From: Temperatibacter marinus
Lineage (GTDB): Bacteria; Pseudomonadota; Alphaproteobacteria; Sphingomonadales; Kordiimonadaceae
Assembly (NCBI RefSeq): GCF_031598375.1
Contig: NZ_CP123872.1
Span: 1,779,001 to 1,843,000, forward strand
DNA length: 64,000 nucleotides
Direction: 5' to 3'
This document shows, in pieces, positions 34,458 to 44,621 of the stretch (position 1 is its first letter; every line of letters starts with the position of its first letter). Made by a program: the position numbers and the translations under genes. The notes beneath the pieces are model-generated. The model saw nothing but the letters and a program-made list of their open reading frames with translations, made no database searches and had not been told where the DNA came from.

Positions 34458-35443
34458 TACTCAGGTTTCTTTTTTTCAGTAGGTTTTGCTGTGCCGTGTC
34501 CTTTAAAATGACGGGCGCCGCGGCTTACAACATTTTCAGATTGCCGGCGTTGTTCAGCTTTGAATTTATTACGCCTTTTTTGGCCTGGCTTCACTTTGTT
34601 TTTCGGTTTTGCCTTTGCCCATTTGCTGGTGTCACGGTCTTTTTTGACCGGAGCAGCAACGGATCCCTTTTGTTGGTTGTAGAATTCAGGCAATAAATCG
34701 CGTAATTGTTTGTCAGTTACTTGAAGGCTGGCTTCCTTAGGAAGGGTGCTGAGTGTGAAAGGACCATATGATACACGAATAAGACGGTTCACTTCTAAGC
34801 CTAGGTGGTCCATAATTTTACGAACTTCGCGGTTTTTCCCTTCCGAGATTGTGATTTTTATCCATTTGTTTGAGCCTGACTTTTTACCGTCTTCGCCTGC
34901 GACACGCTCTTCCATAACCGCATGGATTGCCCCATAATGAATGCCGTCAATGGTGACGCCATTCTTCAATGCTTCTAACTTTTTGAGATCAACCCAACCA
35001 TAAACTCTTACACGATATGTGCGTTCCATTTGATTATCAGGAAGTTCTAAATAACGGGCTAATTCACCATCGTTTGTTAGGAGCAAAAGGCCTTCAGTAT
35101 TTAAATCCAAACGGCCTACAGAGATGACGCGCCCCATATGCGAGGGTAAATTATCAAATACTGTTGCTCTGCCTTCCGGGTCATAATAAGTACAGAGCGT
35201 CCCAACGCGTTTATGAAAACGCCAAAGTTTTGTTTCTGCTGGCGGAAGGACGGGCTTGTCGTCAACTTCTATGCCGTTGAGGCTATCAACAAGTGTTGCG
35301 GGGGTATCTAGAATTTTCCCGTGAAGTTTGACACGGCCATCTTCTATGAGCCTCTCTACGGCACGCCGTGAGGCTATGCCGGCACGGGCAAGCACTTTAG
35401 CGATGCGTTCTTGAGGCATTTCGTTTTTTTCAGACTCGGTCAT
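34457..35443 (-). CDS. rluB: 23S rRNA pseudouridine synthase, RsuA/RluB family
   Basis: Isomerises uridine to pseudouridine in rRNA, probably U2605 of 23S rRNA (RluB-like). N-terminal S4 domain (RIAKVLARAGIASRRAVERLIEDGRV), catalytic Asp in VGRLDLNTEGLLLLTNDG, and a long Lys/Arg-rich C-terminal tail (about residues 265-328) likely binding RNA. RsuA/RluE are alternatives, but the long basic tail favours RluB. Upstream of and coupled to rsmD; divergent from tadA. Confidence 0.9.
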   Translation of the reverse strand: MTESEKNEMPQERIAKVLARAGIASRRAVERLIEDGRVKLHGKILDTPATLVDSLNGIEVDDKPVLPPAETKLWRFHKRVGTLCTYYDPEGRATVFDNLPSHMGRVISVGRLDLNTEGLLLLTNDGELARYLELPDNQMERTYRVRVYGWVDLKKLEALKNGVTIDGIHYGAIHAVMEERVAGEDGKKSGSNKWIKITISEGKNREVRKIMDHLGLEVNRLIRVSYGPFTLSTLPKEASLQVTDKQLRDLLPEFYNQQKGSVAAPVKKDRDTSKWAKAKPKNKVKPGQKRRNKFKAEQRRQSENVVSRGARHFKGHGTAKPTEKKKPE

Positions 35444-35535
35444 AACAGTATCCTTTGGCGGCGCACCATAGTCCTATTCATCTCTTTTCGCAACAGAAGC
35501 TTGACGAGGCCCTTTAAATTCGCGACTGTGACAGA

Positions 35536-35997
35536 ATGATACAGGATTTTCCATATATGGAACAGGCGCTTGAGCAAGCGCGCTTGGCAGAGCAAAGGGG
35601 CGAAGTGCCGATTGGTGCTGTTTTGGTTTCATCGACGGGTGACCTTCTTGCAGCAGATGGCAATAGAATAGTTGAACTGAAAGATCCTACGGCGCATGCA
35701 GAAATGAATGTCATTCGAAGTGCGAGTAAAATTCTTCAAAATGAACGCCTTGATGGCTGTGATCTCTACATTACTCTAGAACCTTGTGCCATGTGCGCTC
35801 AGGCCATCAGCCTTGCCCGCATAAGGCGGGTCTATTTTGCAGCAGATGATCCTAAAGGAGGCGGTGTTCATTACGGATCGCGAGTATTTAGTCATCCTAC
35901 ATGCCACCACAAACCAGAGGTCTATGATGGGATCAAAGCAGATGAAGCGCAGGCCCTTTTAAAAGACTTTTTTGCAAAGAAGAGAAAAGCAGAGTAA
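35536..35997 (+). CDS. tadA: tRNA adenosine(34) deaminase
   Basis: Converts A34 to inosine in tRNA-Arg(ACG). 153 aa, zinc deaminase with the HAE motif (His54, Glu56) and PCxxC (Pro83, Cys84, Cys87), plus GEVPIGAVLV and the C-terminal FFAKKRK tail. Divergent from rluB with 92 bp between. It is followed by the MscS gene on the same strand, 27 bp away. Confidence 0.94.
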   Translation: MIQDFPYMEQALEQARLAEQRGEVPIGAVLVSSTGDLLAADGNRIVELKDPTAHAEMNVIRSASKILQNERLDGCDLYITLEPCAMCAQAISLARIRRVYFAADDPKGGGVHYGSRVFSHPTCHHKPEVYDGIKADEAQALLKDFFAKKRKAE

Positions 35998-36024
35998 GCT
36001 CCCTAAAGGGAATAGGAGACAGTC

Positions 36025-37302
36025 GTGGAAGCAAAGTTCCTAGAAATATGGACACAGCTGCAATCATGGGTCAGTGATTATATTACGGGCTGGCATGCAT
36101 TGATTGAAATTTCTGTCGTTATTCTTTCCTTATTACTGGGTCAGTTTGTCGCGAAATGGTTGAGATCAAAGATCAACCTTTTGGTTGAAGAATCAGATCG
36201 GCTTGCAAAAATAGAGCGCACTCTTGCTGTTCCAATCTTACAATCAGCTTTTGCTTTGATTTTGGTATGGACCGGCTATATCGGCCTAAAAACATACTAT
36301 GAAAAATTAATCATCCTCGACATCACCACAAGCCTGCTGACAGCCTGGTTTGTGATCCGTCTGGTAGCAGGAGTAATTGCGAACCGCGAAATTGCTCGGA
36401 TGGTCGCCCCCATAATTTGGATTGGTGCTGCGCTGAATATTCTAGGTCTTTTAGATCCTCTTCTTGAAGTACTGGAAGGGGCTAAAATTCCGCTCGGAGA
36501 AAGCAGCATTTCTGCTCTTGATGTGATTAGCGGTGTTTTCTCTCTTGCTTTATTTATGTGGGGCGCTCTTTTTGTTGCAAGCTTGCTTGAAAAGCGTTTG
36601 CGGTCCATGGCTTCTGTCCCGGCCTCTGCACGGGTTCTGATCACCAAAACCAGTCGCATTATCCTGATAATCATTGCTTTTCTTCTTGCTTTAAACGCGA
36701 CAGGAATAGATCTTACTGCTCTGGCTGTTTTCGGTGGTGCCCTGGGTGTGGGCATCGGTTTTGGTCTTCAAAAAGTTGTCGGTAATTTTATTTCCGGACT
36801 TATTCTATTGATGGATCGCTCTATTAAGCCCGGGGATGTTGTTGAAACTGGGGGTACCTACGGTATAATTAGTAAACTCGCAGCACGCTATACGTCGGTC
36901 GTAACAAGAGATGGTACTGAATATCTCATCCCCAATGAGGATATGATCACACAGCCTGTCATTAATTGGTCGCATACAGATACATATGTTCGGCGGAAAA
37001 TATCTGTCTTGATTGCCTATGAAGATGATCCACGGCAAGCCATGGACTTAATGATCGCCGCTGCTCTTGAAGATCCACGAGTTGTGAGGATAGAAAGTAA
37101 GAAGCCGCAATGCCGGCTCATGGATTTTGCTGATTCAGGGATACAAATTCAGTTGCGGTTTTGGATTACTGATGCCGAAAGCGGCGTTAATAATGTTGCC
37201 TCGAATGTCCGTCTAGCAATATGGGATAAATTTAAAGAGGCCGGGATTCATTTCCCTTATCCTCATCACGTCATAAAAATGGAAAAAGAAAGTAGTGAGT
37301 AA
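36025..37302 (+). CDS. mechanosensitive ion channel (MscS family, long form)
   Basis: Second MscS channel of the window, 425 aa. Several N-terminal membrane helices come before the MscS core: pore helix region AVFGGALGVGIGFGLQKVVGNFISGLILL, then beta domain IKPGDVVETGG and C-terminal IHFPYPHHVIKME. The start at 36025 is a GTG after AGGAGA. It acts in osmotic downshift at the inner membrane. It is longer than the gene at 5467 and belongs to a different subgroup. Confidence 0.9.
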   Translation: MEAKFLEIWTQLQSWVSDYITGWHALIEISVVILSLLLGQFVAKWLRSKINLLVEESDRLAKIERTLAVPILQSAFALILVWTGYIGLKTYYEKLIILDITTSLLTAWFVIRLVAGVIANREIARMVAPIIWIGAALNILGLLDPLLEVLEGAKIPLGESSISALDVISGVFSLALFMWGALFVASLLEKRLRSMASVPASARVLITKTSRIILIIIAFLLALNATGIDLTALAVFGGALGVGIGFGLQKVVGNFISGLILLMDRSIKPGDVVETGGTYGIISKLAARYTSVVTRDGTEYLIPNEDMITQPVINWSHTDTYVRRKISVLIAYEDDPRQAMDLMIAAALEDPRVVRIESKKPQCRLMDFADSGIQIQLRFWITDAESGVNNVASNVRLAIWDKFKEAGIHFPYPHHVIKMEKESSE

Positions 37303-37371
37303 TAACTTAAGGGTAGTTAGTAACAGGAGTTTCAATAGTCATTTCGCATTCACAATGGGAGGGAAAATACC

Positions 37372-37791
37372 ATGAATATGAAAAAATACGCACTAGATGT
37401 TATCATCGCTTACATCGTTTTCTTCGCACTCTGGTCAGGCTATGGCATGGTTTTTATGGATAAGTTTGAGCCAATGATGGCCGTCATGCACCCGATGGGG
37501 CATATGAATCAAAATGTTGTCATCGTACTTCATCTCATCCAAACCTTAGCTATGCTTTGGATTTGGCATAATGGTGTGGGTTCGAACGATGTTAAAAAAG
37601 GAGTAATGTTCGGCGTCGTCTACGGCATTCTTATCGGCGCAACTGATATGATCTGGTTCTATGGATTGATTGAGTTACCTCAAGATCCTAAAACTGTTCA
37701 ATTTGTAGGGCATGTCGTTATTTCAGCTGTAGTTGGGGCTGTCTTAGCTAAGCTCTACCAATCGCCTGATAAAGCAATTGACGATCTCTAA
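37372..37791 (+). CDS. small four-helix membrane protein, unknown
   Basis: 139-aa hydrophobic protein with about four membrane helices, unusually rich in Met and His near residues 20-55 (MVFMDKFEPMMAVMHPMGHM). I do not recognise the family. GGGAGG lies 8-13 nt before the ATG. It stands alone between the MscS gene and a strong terminator. The Met/His-rich segment could bind a metal such as copper, which is a guess. Confidence 0.7.
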   Translation: MNMKKYALDVIIAYIVFFALWSGYGMVFMDKFEPMMAVMHPMGHMNQNVVIVLHLIQTLAMLWIWHNGVGSNDVKKGVMFGVVYGILIGATDMIWFYGLIELPQDPKTVQFVGHVVISAVVGAVLAKLYQSPDKAIDDL

Positions 37792-37813
37792 AAATATTTT
37801 TAACGAAAAGTAG

Positions 37814-37836
37814 AGGGGCTTTGGCCCCTTTTTTTA
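37814..37836 (+). terminator. intrinsic terminator
   Basis: AGGGGC / GCCCCT stem with a 4-nt loop (TTTG), followed by seven T. It ends the small membrane protein gene. Confidence 0.88.
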
Positions 37837-37975
37837 TTCTTATTCAATGATTTTGTTTAGAATTTTTTTGATGGCATCGCCCTAGAGCTCTCTTCCAAAT
37901 CTATAATAAATCTTCACTTTTCATTTTATTCGACTGCCATATATTAAAGATAGAAAAAAATTGAGAGAGGGCTTT

Positions 37976-39205
37976 ATGGAAAAGTTTAAAAATTATGTGA
38001 CGCACCTTGAATGCGGGTTAACAGGCCAGGCCGATTATTTGCCGGGTGAGATCCATGGCTTATCTCAAGCTGGGCGCCCATTATTGGTGCGATATGCCCT
38101 AAAAGCCATGAAGCATGAATTAAATAAGAATGATATCTGGGCACGGCCTGGTGGTTTTTGGAAGTGGCGTGAACTTTTACCGCTGATGAATACTGAAAAC
38201 CTCTGTGCCTTAGGGGAGACGGACACCCCCTTGCAGCCTTGTCCTCGCCTTCAAAAAGATTTGAATGTAACCGGCGAGATTTTGATGAAAGATGAGGGGC
38301 GTTTACCAACGGGAAGCTTCAAAGCCAGAGGCTTGGGTGTTGCTGTAGCGATGGCGAAAGAGCTAGGTCTAAAGCGGTTAGCAATGCCAACAAATGGGAA
38401 TGCAGGAGCAGCCTTAGCAGCCTATGCCACAAAAGCAGGACTTGAAAGTTACATTTTTGCCCCAGACGATACACCCGATATCAATATCCGTGAGATAAGT
38501 CTTCAAGGGGGTAAGGTCTGGAGAGTTAACGGGTTGATTAATGATTGTGGGAAGATTGTTTTTGATGGCAAGGAGAAAATGGGTTGGTTTGATCTTTCTA
38601 CATTGAAGGAACCCTACAGAATTGAAGGTAAAAAGACCATGGGCCTAGAGCTTGCAGCACAACTGGGATGGTCAGTTCCTGACGCTATTTTTTACCCAAC
38701 AGGGGGCGGTACAGGATTAATCGGTATGTGGAAGGCGTTTGATGAACTTGAAAAGTTAGGATGGATCGGATCAAAGCGGCCAAAAATGTTTGCAGTGCAG
38801 GCCACAGGGTGTGCGCCGATCGTAAAAGCATTTAATGACGGTACAAAGCATGCTGATTTATGGGAAGACGCGCATACCTATGCTGCGGGCATTCGTGTGC
38901 CTGTGGCAGTGGGTGATCACTTAATTTTAGAGGCTGTGCGAGAAAGCAAAGGGGCGGCTCTTGCAGTCTCTGATGAAGACATAGAAATAGCGCGACAACA
39001 AATCGGTCAGAGAGAAGGATTCTTAGTGTGTCCTGAAGGCGCAGCGACATTTGCTGCTTACAAAAGAGCTTTAAAAGACGGCAGGATCGATGGCGCTGAT
39101 CAGGTTGTTCTGTTCAACTGTGGGAATGGATTGAAATATCCGATGGAAGAGCAAGCAGGAGTTCTTGATAGAAGACACCCAATTGACTATGATGCGCTTA
39201 AATAA
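37976..39205 (+). CDS. thrC: threonine synthase
   Basis: PLP enzyme making threonine from phosphohomoserine, about 409 aa. The N-terminus VTHLECGLTGQADYLPG is the threonine-synthase-type start. The PLP lysine lies in LPTGSFKARG (about residue 114), with the phosphate-binding PTGGGTGLIG later. I chose the ATG at 37976, 6 nt after GAGAGAGG; an upstream TTG at 37961 is less likely. No other threonine genes lie nearby; threonine dehydratase-like activity is the alternative. Confidence 0.8.
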   Translation: MEKFKNYVTHLECGLTGQADYLPGEIHGLSQAGRPLLVRYALKAMKHELNKNDIWARPGGFWKWRELLPLMNTENLCALGETDTPLQPCPRLQKDLNVTGEILMKDEGRLPTGSFKARGLGVAVAMAKELGLKRLAMPTNGNAGAALAAYATKAGLESYIFAPDDTPDINIREISLQGGKVWRVNGLINDCGKIVFDGKEKMGWFDLSTLKEPYRIEGKKTMGLELAAQLGWSVPDAIFYPTGGGTGLIGMWKAFDELEKLGWIGSKRPKMFAVQATGCAPIVKAFNDGTKHADLWEDAHTYAAGIRVPVAVGDHLILEAVRESKGAALAVSDEDIEIARQQIGQREGFLVCPEGAATFAAYKRALKDGRIDGADQVVLFNCGNGLKYPMEEQAGVLDRRHPIDYDALK

Positions 39206-39224
39206 TGATGTGGAGGAATTTTTA

Positions 39225-41816
39225 ATGAAAAAATATATAAGTGGTGCGCTTACGGCCTTACTAATGACAACAGCAGTACAAGCTGAAAAATTAGAGTATT
39301 TTCTAGAAAATGGGGTGACTTATGATCAATCCGTATTGAAGCCCGATGGATTTCTAGGGCATGGAATTGGGGAGCTTCCAACACGCCATGACGTTTTCGT
39401 TGATTACATTCGACGTGTAGCAGAGGCTAGTCCTCGTATGACAATTGAGACCATTGGATATAGTCATGAAAGGCGCCCAATTGTCACGCTCATAATAACA
39501 AGCCCAGAAAATCATAAACGTCTTGAAGAGATAAGAGCAAACCATTTACTCCGATCAAACCCTGAAACCGCTAAGCAAGCCAAAGATGACATGCCTGTCG
39601 TGACATGGCTAAACTATGGGGTCCACGGTGCCGAAGCCTCAGGAATGGAGGCTGCTTTGCCTTCGGTCTATCACCTTGCTGCCGCACAAGATGAAAAAAC
39701 TAAGAAATCTTTAGAAGATAGCGTGATTGTCTTAACAGCTGTTTTCAATCCAGACGGTCATAGTCGACGTGCTGGATGGGTGCTTCAATATTCTTCGAAG
39801 AAAGTTAACACCAACGGGGCGCACGAAATTCACAATCATGCGTGGCCTGGCGGGCGAACAAACCATTACCTTTTCGATTTGAATAGACAGTGGTTACTTC
39901 AGACACAGCCTGAAAGTGTTGCATGGCTTAAACAATGGCATAAATGGAAGCCACAGGTGTCAAGCGATTTTCATGAGATGGGCCGTCAATCGACCTATTA
40001 TTTCCACCCTGGAGTGCCTACTCGAAAATTCCCTCTCGTGCCTGATGAAGCTCGAGAAATAGCTTATGAAATAGCCGGATATCATGCACAAAAATTAGAT
40101 GGGCATAAGGAATTATATTTCACCGAAGAAGGGTTTGATAATTTTTACGTAGGGAAAGGCTCTACATATCCTCAAGTGAATGGAGGGATTGGCTTTCTTT
40201 TCGAAGCAGGGGCGCAGATGGGCTTAGCCGTTGAAAGCCGCCAAGGTGTAAAGACTTATGCGCGGAATATACGGACTCAGTTTAGAACAACACTCTCGAC
40301 TATTCATACTGCGGCTATGATGAAAGATAAACTGCATGACTATCAGGAGAATTTCTACCTTAATGCAGATCAAGAAGCGGCGAAAGATCCTATAAAGGGA
40401 TATGTCTTCAAAGCTCCGAAAGATCCTGCTCGGATGGATATGTTCCTAACACTTCTAAAACGTCATAAGATAATGGCTTACTCTGTTCAGAAAAACGTCA
40501 AGGCTGAGGGCAAAATCTATGAGGCTGGTCACTCTTATATTGTACCTCTGCGCCAAAGCCAATATCGCATGATCAAATCCATGTTCGGCAAATTTACGAA
40601 TTTCCCTGATAATGTGTTTTATGATGTATCTGGCTGGACAATGCCTCTTGCCTACGGATTAGAATTTGCAGAGGTTAAGAGTAGTCTAAGGTCTGTCATC
40701 GGCGAGCATGCTGAAAAAGCAAGTCAGAATGCTGCAGTGCCTGAAGTCGCGCCTTATGCTTATGTGTTCAGATGGTCAGATTATTATGCTCCGCGTGCGC
40801 TTAATAGAATTTTAGAAAAAGGCATCATGGCACGTGTGGCGAAAAATCCAATCCGTGTGAAAACAACAAAAGGTGTTGTCTCATTTGATCGCGGTGCGAT
40901 TATCGTCTCAATGGATCGTCAGACCGTTTCAGATGCTGACATTCATGCCGCGATGGTTGAAGTTGCAGCGGAAGATAATTTAACAGTTCATTCGGCTACA
41001 AGTGGTCGTACACTTGATGCTGGTACAGATCTTGGGGGTCGAGACACTGTTTCTGATCTCTCTTTGCCAAAACCACTTCTTATTGTCGGGTCGGGAGTAT
41101 CCGTTTATGATGCTGGTGAGGTTTGGCATCAGTTGGATCATCGTATGAAGATGAATGTTACCTTGGTGCGTCGTGATAATCTGCGCCGCGTGGATTGGCA
41201 TGACTTCACTCATGTTATCCTTGTTGGTGGTCGTGGGACCAGCTCGCCTTTCACAAAACCTCAGGAAGCAGCTCTGAAAGATTGGATCCGCCAAGGCGGG
41301 ACTGTTATTGCGCAGCGCGGCCATGCCCAGTGGGCAGCAAAAGAATTGCTTGGTCTTAAGCATAAAAAGTCCACAGAAAAGAAGGAAAATCGCCGACTAG
41401 CATATAGCGTTAAGGGGCAAGAAGATGCTAAACATGTTGTTGGAGGCGCTATTTTTAAAAGCGCTATAGATACAAGTCATCCTCTTGGATTTGGGCACGG
41501 TAACGGTGAAGTAAATTCGCACAGAAATACGGCTTATACACTGCCAGTACCGACGGATGCCTATGCGAAGGTCGCCGTTTATGCAAAAGCACCGTTGCAG
41601 TCAGGCTATACATCTGAAAAGCGTCTTAAGGAAATCGCCGGAACACCCATGATTGTTGCCCAACGTATGGGTGGTGGGTCTGTGATTTTATTTGCTGATA
41701 ACCCAAACTTTAGAGCAACTTTCATTGGAACGAATAAGCTCTTTATGAATGCGCTATTCTTCTCGAAAGCTTTTGCAGCCGAAGGCCGCAGAGGTGAAGA
41801 AGGTCATAGCCATTAA
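39225..41816 (+). CDS. secreted M14-family zinc carboxypeptidase-like protein
   Basis: Exported metallopeptidase of 863 aa. Signal peptide about residues 1-20 (ends AVQA), then an M14 domain with the zinc motif in YGVHGAEASGME and a further His in SSDFHEMGRQ. The C-terminal part (from about residue 600) has a glutamine-amidotransferase-like fold (LLIVGSGVSVYDAGEV), a known arrangement in this subgroup. I chose the ATG at 39225, after GGAGGA; the frame overlaps thrC upstream without support. Substrate unknown. Confidence 0.87.
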   Translation: MKKYISGALTALLMTTAVQAEKLEYFLENGVTYDQSVLKPDGFLGHGIGELPTRHDVFVDYIRRVAEASPRMTIETIGYSHERRPIVTLIITSPENHKRLEEIRANHLLRSNPETAKQAKDDMPVVTWLNYGVHGAEASGMEAALPSVYHLAAAQDEKTKKSLEDSVIVLTAVFNPDGHSRRAGWVLQYSSKKVNTNGAHEIHNHAWPGGRTNHYLFDLNRQWLLQTQPESVAWLKQWHKWKPQVSSDFHEMGRQSTYYFHPGVPTRKFPLVPDEAREIAYEIAGYHAQKLDGHKELYFTEEGFDNFYVGKGSTYPQVNGGIGFLFEAGAQMGLAVESRQGVKTYARNIRTQFRTTLSTIHTAAMMKDKLHDYQENFYLNADQEAAKDPIKGYVFKAPKDPARMDMFLTLLKRHKIMAYSVQKNVKAEGKIYEAGHSYIVPLRQSQYRMIKSMFGKFTNFPDNVFYDVSGWTMPLAYGLEFAEVKSSLRSVIGEHAEKASQNAAVPEVAPYAYVFRWSDYYAPRALNRILEKGIMARVAKNPIRVKTTKGVVSFDRGAIIVSMDRQTVSDADIHAAMVEVAAEDNLTVHSATSGRTLDAGTDLGGRDTVSDLSLPKPLLIVGSGVSVYDAGEVWHQLDHRMKMNVTLVRRDNLRRVDWHDFTHVILVGGRGTSSPFTKPQEAALKDWIRQGGTVIAQRGHAQWAAKELLGLKHKKSTEKKENRRLAYSVKGQEDAKHVVGGAIFKSAIDTSHPLGFGHGNGEVNSHRNTAYTLPVPTDAYAKVAVYAKAPLQSGYTSEKRLKEIAGTPMIVAQRMGGGSVILFADNPNFRATFIGTNKLFMNALFFSKAFAAEGRRGEEGHSH

Positions 41817-41820
41817 AATT

Positions 41821-41880
41821 TTAATCAAATCTTGATTAATCCCCCTCTATCTCTCTACAATTGGTAGAGAGATAGAGTTT
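41821..41880 (+). terminator. paired hairpins after the M14 gene
   Basis: TTAATCAA/TTGATTAA (8 bp, 41821-41839) is followed by a perfect 14-bp stem, arms 41845-41858 and 41864-41877, then TTT. Strong stem but short T-run, so read-through into the hybrid kinase gene is possible. Confidence 0.6.
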
Positions 41881-41894
41881 AGAGTGGATGTGTA

Positions 41895-43682
41895 ATGCAG
41901 TATGATCATGATGACCAATTCCTAGAACAGCAAGTTTCCATTGAACTTGTGATGCTGCTTTTTAAAAATATGGGCAGAGCACTTTTCATCAATGGTGTTT
42001 TAGTCATTGTATGCTCCTTTTATTTTATTTCAGAGGGCTATGGCCCAATCGTTGTTGGTTGGGCGCTAGCAATGGCTGCAATTATCACTTTCAGGCTCAT
42101 GACACGGATGATGTATCTGAACAGAGATGAGGATAATGATCTCTCGCGATGGGCTAAGCTTTATACGATTGGCACAGCCTTAATCGGTATTTATTGGGGG
42201 ATCTCAATCTTTCTCTTTGGGAATGCCAACAATGATGTTCATACACTTTTAATTACAATCGTGATTGTCAGCGTCATCTCTGGTGGGTCTACGCTGGCAA
42301 GCTATTATAAGCCCTCTGCCAACATAATGTTGACTTTAGCTCTGCTCCCTGTTGCGGCCTATTTTTTGGTTATTCGCGATAGTCTTGGGGATACAATCAT
42401 CGGCGTTTTTGCTCTTTTCTATCTAGTCATGATGCTATCCTTTGTAAAAACATTTAATGAATGGTTTGTCACATCTGCTATGCAGCGCTTGCGGAATGAA
42501 GCGCAGGCTGAAGCACTAGAACAAGCCATGGAGAAGGCCAAAAGAGCTCAGCAAACGCAATCTGATTTTCTTGCAAATGTAAGTCATGAAATTAGAACGC
42601 CGATGACAGGACTTTTGGGCACGCTTCAATTTATCAAAGATAAGCCGCATCACGCAAAAAATGAAGATTATGCTGACATTGCATATAAATCTGCAAAAAC
42701 ATTGCTTGAGTTAATGAATGATATTTTAGATATGTCAAAATTAAACTCGGGCAAATTTACCCTCACTCCAAGACAAGAGAGCCTTGCTTCGATAATTGAT
42801 CAGCCAGTACAATTGCTCAAGTCTGTTGCAGAAGAAAAGCAAATTGATCTTATCTATGAAGGAAAAGTTGATCCTAATATTAGAGTGATGGTGGACGGTG
42901 GACGGGTACGGCAAATTTTGATGAATCTTATAGGCAATGCTATTAAATTCACTCAATTTGGCAGTGTGACAATCAAAACCGAAACAAAAATCACACAGGA
43001 AACGGTTCTTTTGACAGTCAATGTGATTGATACAGGTCTTGGCATTTCTAAAGCAGCGCAGGAAACATTATTCGATCGATTTACGCAAGTCGATAATAGT
43101 CAGTCGCGACGTCATGCTGGCACTGGCCTAGGGCTGACCATCTGTAGAGAGCTTGTCGAAATGATGCATGGGGATATCTATGTGATTTCGAAAGAGGGAG
43201 AAGGCAGTGATTTTTGCGTCTCCTTGAAAATGGATAGGGAAGAATTTGTTGAGAAAGCTGAACAGGATAGCAAAGATACAGTGCTTGAGGGTGTAGGCGC
43301 ACATTCTTTAAATCTTCTTGTGGTGGATGACAATCCTATCAATGGGATGATTATTTCTAAAATGCTTACCGATACAGGGTGGAATCAAAAACATGTGGAT
43401 AGTGGCTATTTAGCAATTGATGAAATGACAGAATTTTCAGAAAAATACGATGCGATTTTGATGGATATTCAAATGCCTCATATGGACGGCAAAGAAACCA
43501 CAGCTCATATTCGGCAATTAAATTCACATAGCGCATCAATTCCAGTCATCGCTGTCACGGCTAATAGCTTTAATGACTTAGAGGGTGAGTTAGAGACAAT
43601 GGATATGCAGGGATATGTGTCTAAGCCCATTGACCAGAAATTACTGATACAAGAAATTCAAGCCGCGTTATTGAAAGCCTAA
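41895..43682 (+). CDS. membrane hybrid histidine kinase with receiver domain
   Basis: Sensor kinase of 595 aa: several membrane helices in residues 20-195, coiled linker, HisKA with His231 (NVSHEIRTPM), HATPase (MNLIGNAIKFTQFG, DTGLGIS, GTGLGLTI) and a C-terminal receiver domain with Asp524 (ILMDIQMPHMDGKE). The phosphate should move His to Asp, then probably to an Hpt protein elsewhere. No response regulator is adjacent. It converges on a LysR gene 6 nt away. Confidence 0.93.
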   Translation: MQYDHDDQFLEQQVSIELVMLLFKNMGRALFINGVLVIVCSFYFISEGYGPIVVGWALAMAAIITFRLMTRMMYLNRDEDNDLSRWAKLYTIGTALIGIYWGISIFLFGNANNDVHTLLITIVIVSVISGGSTLASYYKPSANIMLTLALLPVAAYFLVIRDSLGDTIIGVFALFYLVMMLSFVKTFNEWFVTSAMQRLRNEAQAEALEQAMEKAKRAQQTQSDFLANVSHEIRTPMTGLLGTLQFIKDKPHHAKNEDYADIAYKSAKTLLELMNDILDMSKLNSGKFTLTPRQESLASIIDQPVQLLKSVAEEKQIDLIYEGKVDPNIRVMVDGGRVRQILMNLIGNAIKFTQFGSVTIKTETKITQETVLLTVNVIDTGLGISKAAQETLFDRFTQVDNSQSRRHAGTGLGLTICRELVEMMHGDIYVISKEGEGSDFCVSLKMDREEFVEKAEQDSKDTVLEGVGAHSLNLLVVDDNPINGMIISKMLTDTGWNQKHVDSGYLAIDEMTEFSEKYDAILMDIQMPHMDGKETTAHIRQLNSHSASIPVIAVTANSFNDLEGELETMDMQGYVSKPIDQKLLIQEIQAALLKA

Positions 43683-43688
43683 GTCTCT

Positions 43689-44585
43689 TTAGCTTCTCTT
43701 CACTTCTATTCTGAGCCAGTCGATAAATTTTTGCACTTGAGGGCGCTGAAGATGTGTCTCTGGGCAGACGATATAGTGGGCAAAATTCACAGGCGTATCA
43801 TGGGATAGAGGTCTAACTAAGCGTCCGGCTTTTATATCTTCTTCTGCTATGGCTGACCGTGCTAAAGCCACACCGCGGCCAGACATCGCGGCATCAACGG
43901 CCATGAAATTAGTATTTAAATGCAAGGCAGAGTGACCACTGTGGCCCTCTATGCCCGTTGCTTTTAGCCACATGGCCCAGCTAGGAGCACTAAAGTCTTC
44001 ATTGAAGCTATCATCGTGGATTAGCGTGAACTTCATAAGATCTTCGGGGCTTTTTATCTGGTCTGCAATTTCTGGGCTACAGACAGGGAAGATTGTTTCC
44101 TTAAGAATTTCTTCTTCATAGAGACCCTCATAATTGCCGGCACCATATCGAATGGCTAAATCAACATCCTCTGATCTAAAGTCAGTTAAAGAGAGCGAGG
44201 CATCAATTCTAACAATAGAATCAGGATGCGTTTCATAGTAACTTGCCAATCGAGGGACAAGCCATTTTGAGGCAAAAGAGTGCGAGACAGAGATTTTAAG
44301 TTCGTTTGTCTCCTGGGCAGCTTGAATGGTTTCAACAGCCTGTTCAATTTTGGAAAAGGCTTCCTGAAGGGCAGGCAAAGCAAGCTGGGCTTGTTCTGTT
44401 AAAAGCAAAGCTCTGCTCGTTCTTTTGAACAGTTCAACACCTAACACTTCTTCGAGGGAACGAATTTGTTGACTGATTGCGGCTGGTGTCACAGAGAGCT
44501 CATTTGCAGCCTCTTTGAATGACAAATTTCTTGCCGCAGCGTCAAAAGCACGCAGGGCATTTAATGGGAGCAGTGACCGTTTCAT
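43689..44585 (-). CDS. LysR-family regulator (GcvA-like) at the end of the cys operon
   Basis: LysR-type regulator, about 298 aa: winged helix RSLLPLNALRAFDAAARNLSFKEAANELSVTPAAISQQI, with the GcvA-group pattern, then an effector-binding domain. The ATG at 44585 is preferred; a TTG at 44597 adds four residues. It lies 37 bp downstream of cysH on the same strand, so it may be cotranscribed with the sulfur genes; GcvA-like regulators control diverse amino-acid genes, so a sulfur role is only inferred. Confidence 0.88.
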   Translation of the reverse strand: MKRSLLPLNALRAFDAAARNLSFKEAANELSVTPAAISQQIRSLEEVLGVELFKRTSRALLLTEQAQLALPALQEAFSKIEQAVETIQAAQETNELKISVSHSFASKWLVPRLASYYETHPDSIVRIDASLSLTDFRSEDVDLAIRYGAGNYEGLYEEEILKETIFPVCSPEIADQIKSPEDLMKFTLIHDDSFNEDFSAPSWAMWLKATGIEGHSGHSALHLNTNFMAVDAAMSGRGVALARSAIAEEDIKAGRLVRPLSHDTPVNFAHYIVCPETHLQRPQVQKFIDWLRIEVKRS

Positions 44586-44621
44586 AACTTTATCCAATTT
44601 TCTTGGAAAGAGAGTGCCTGA

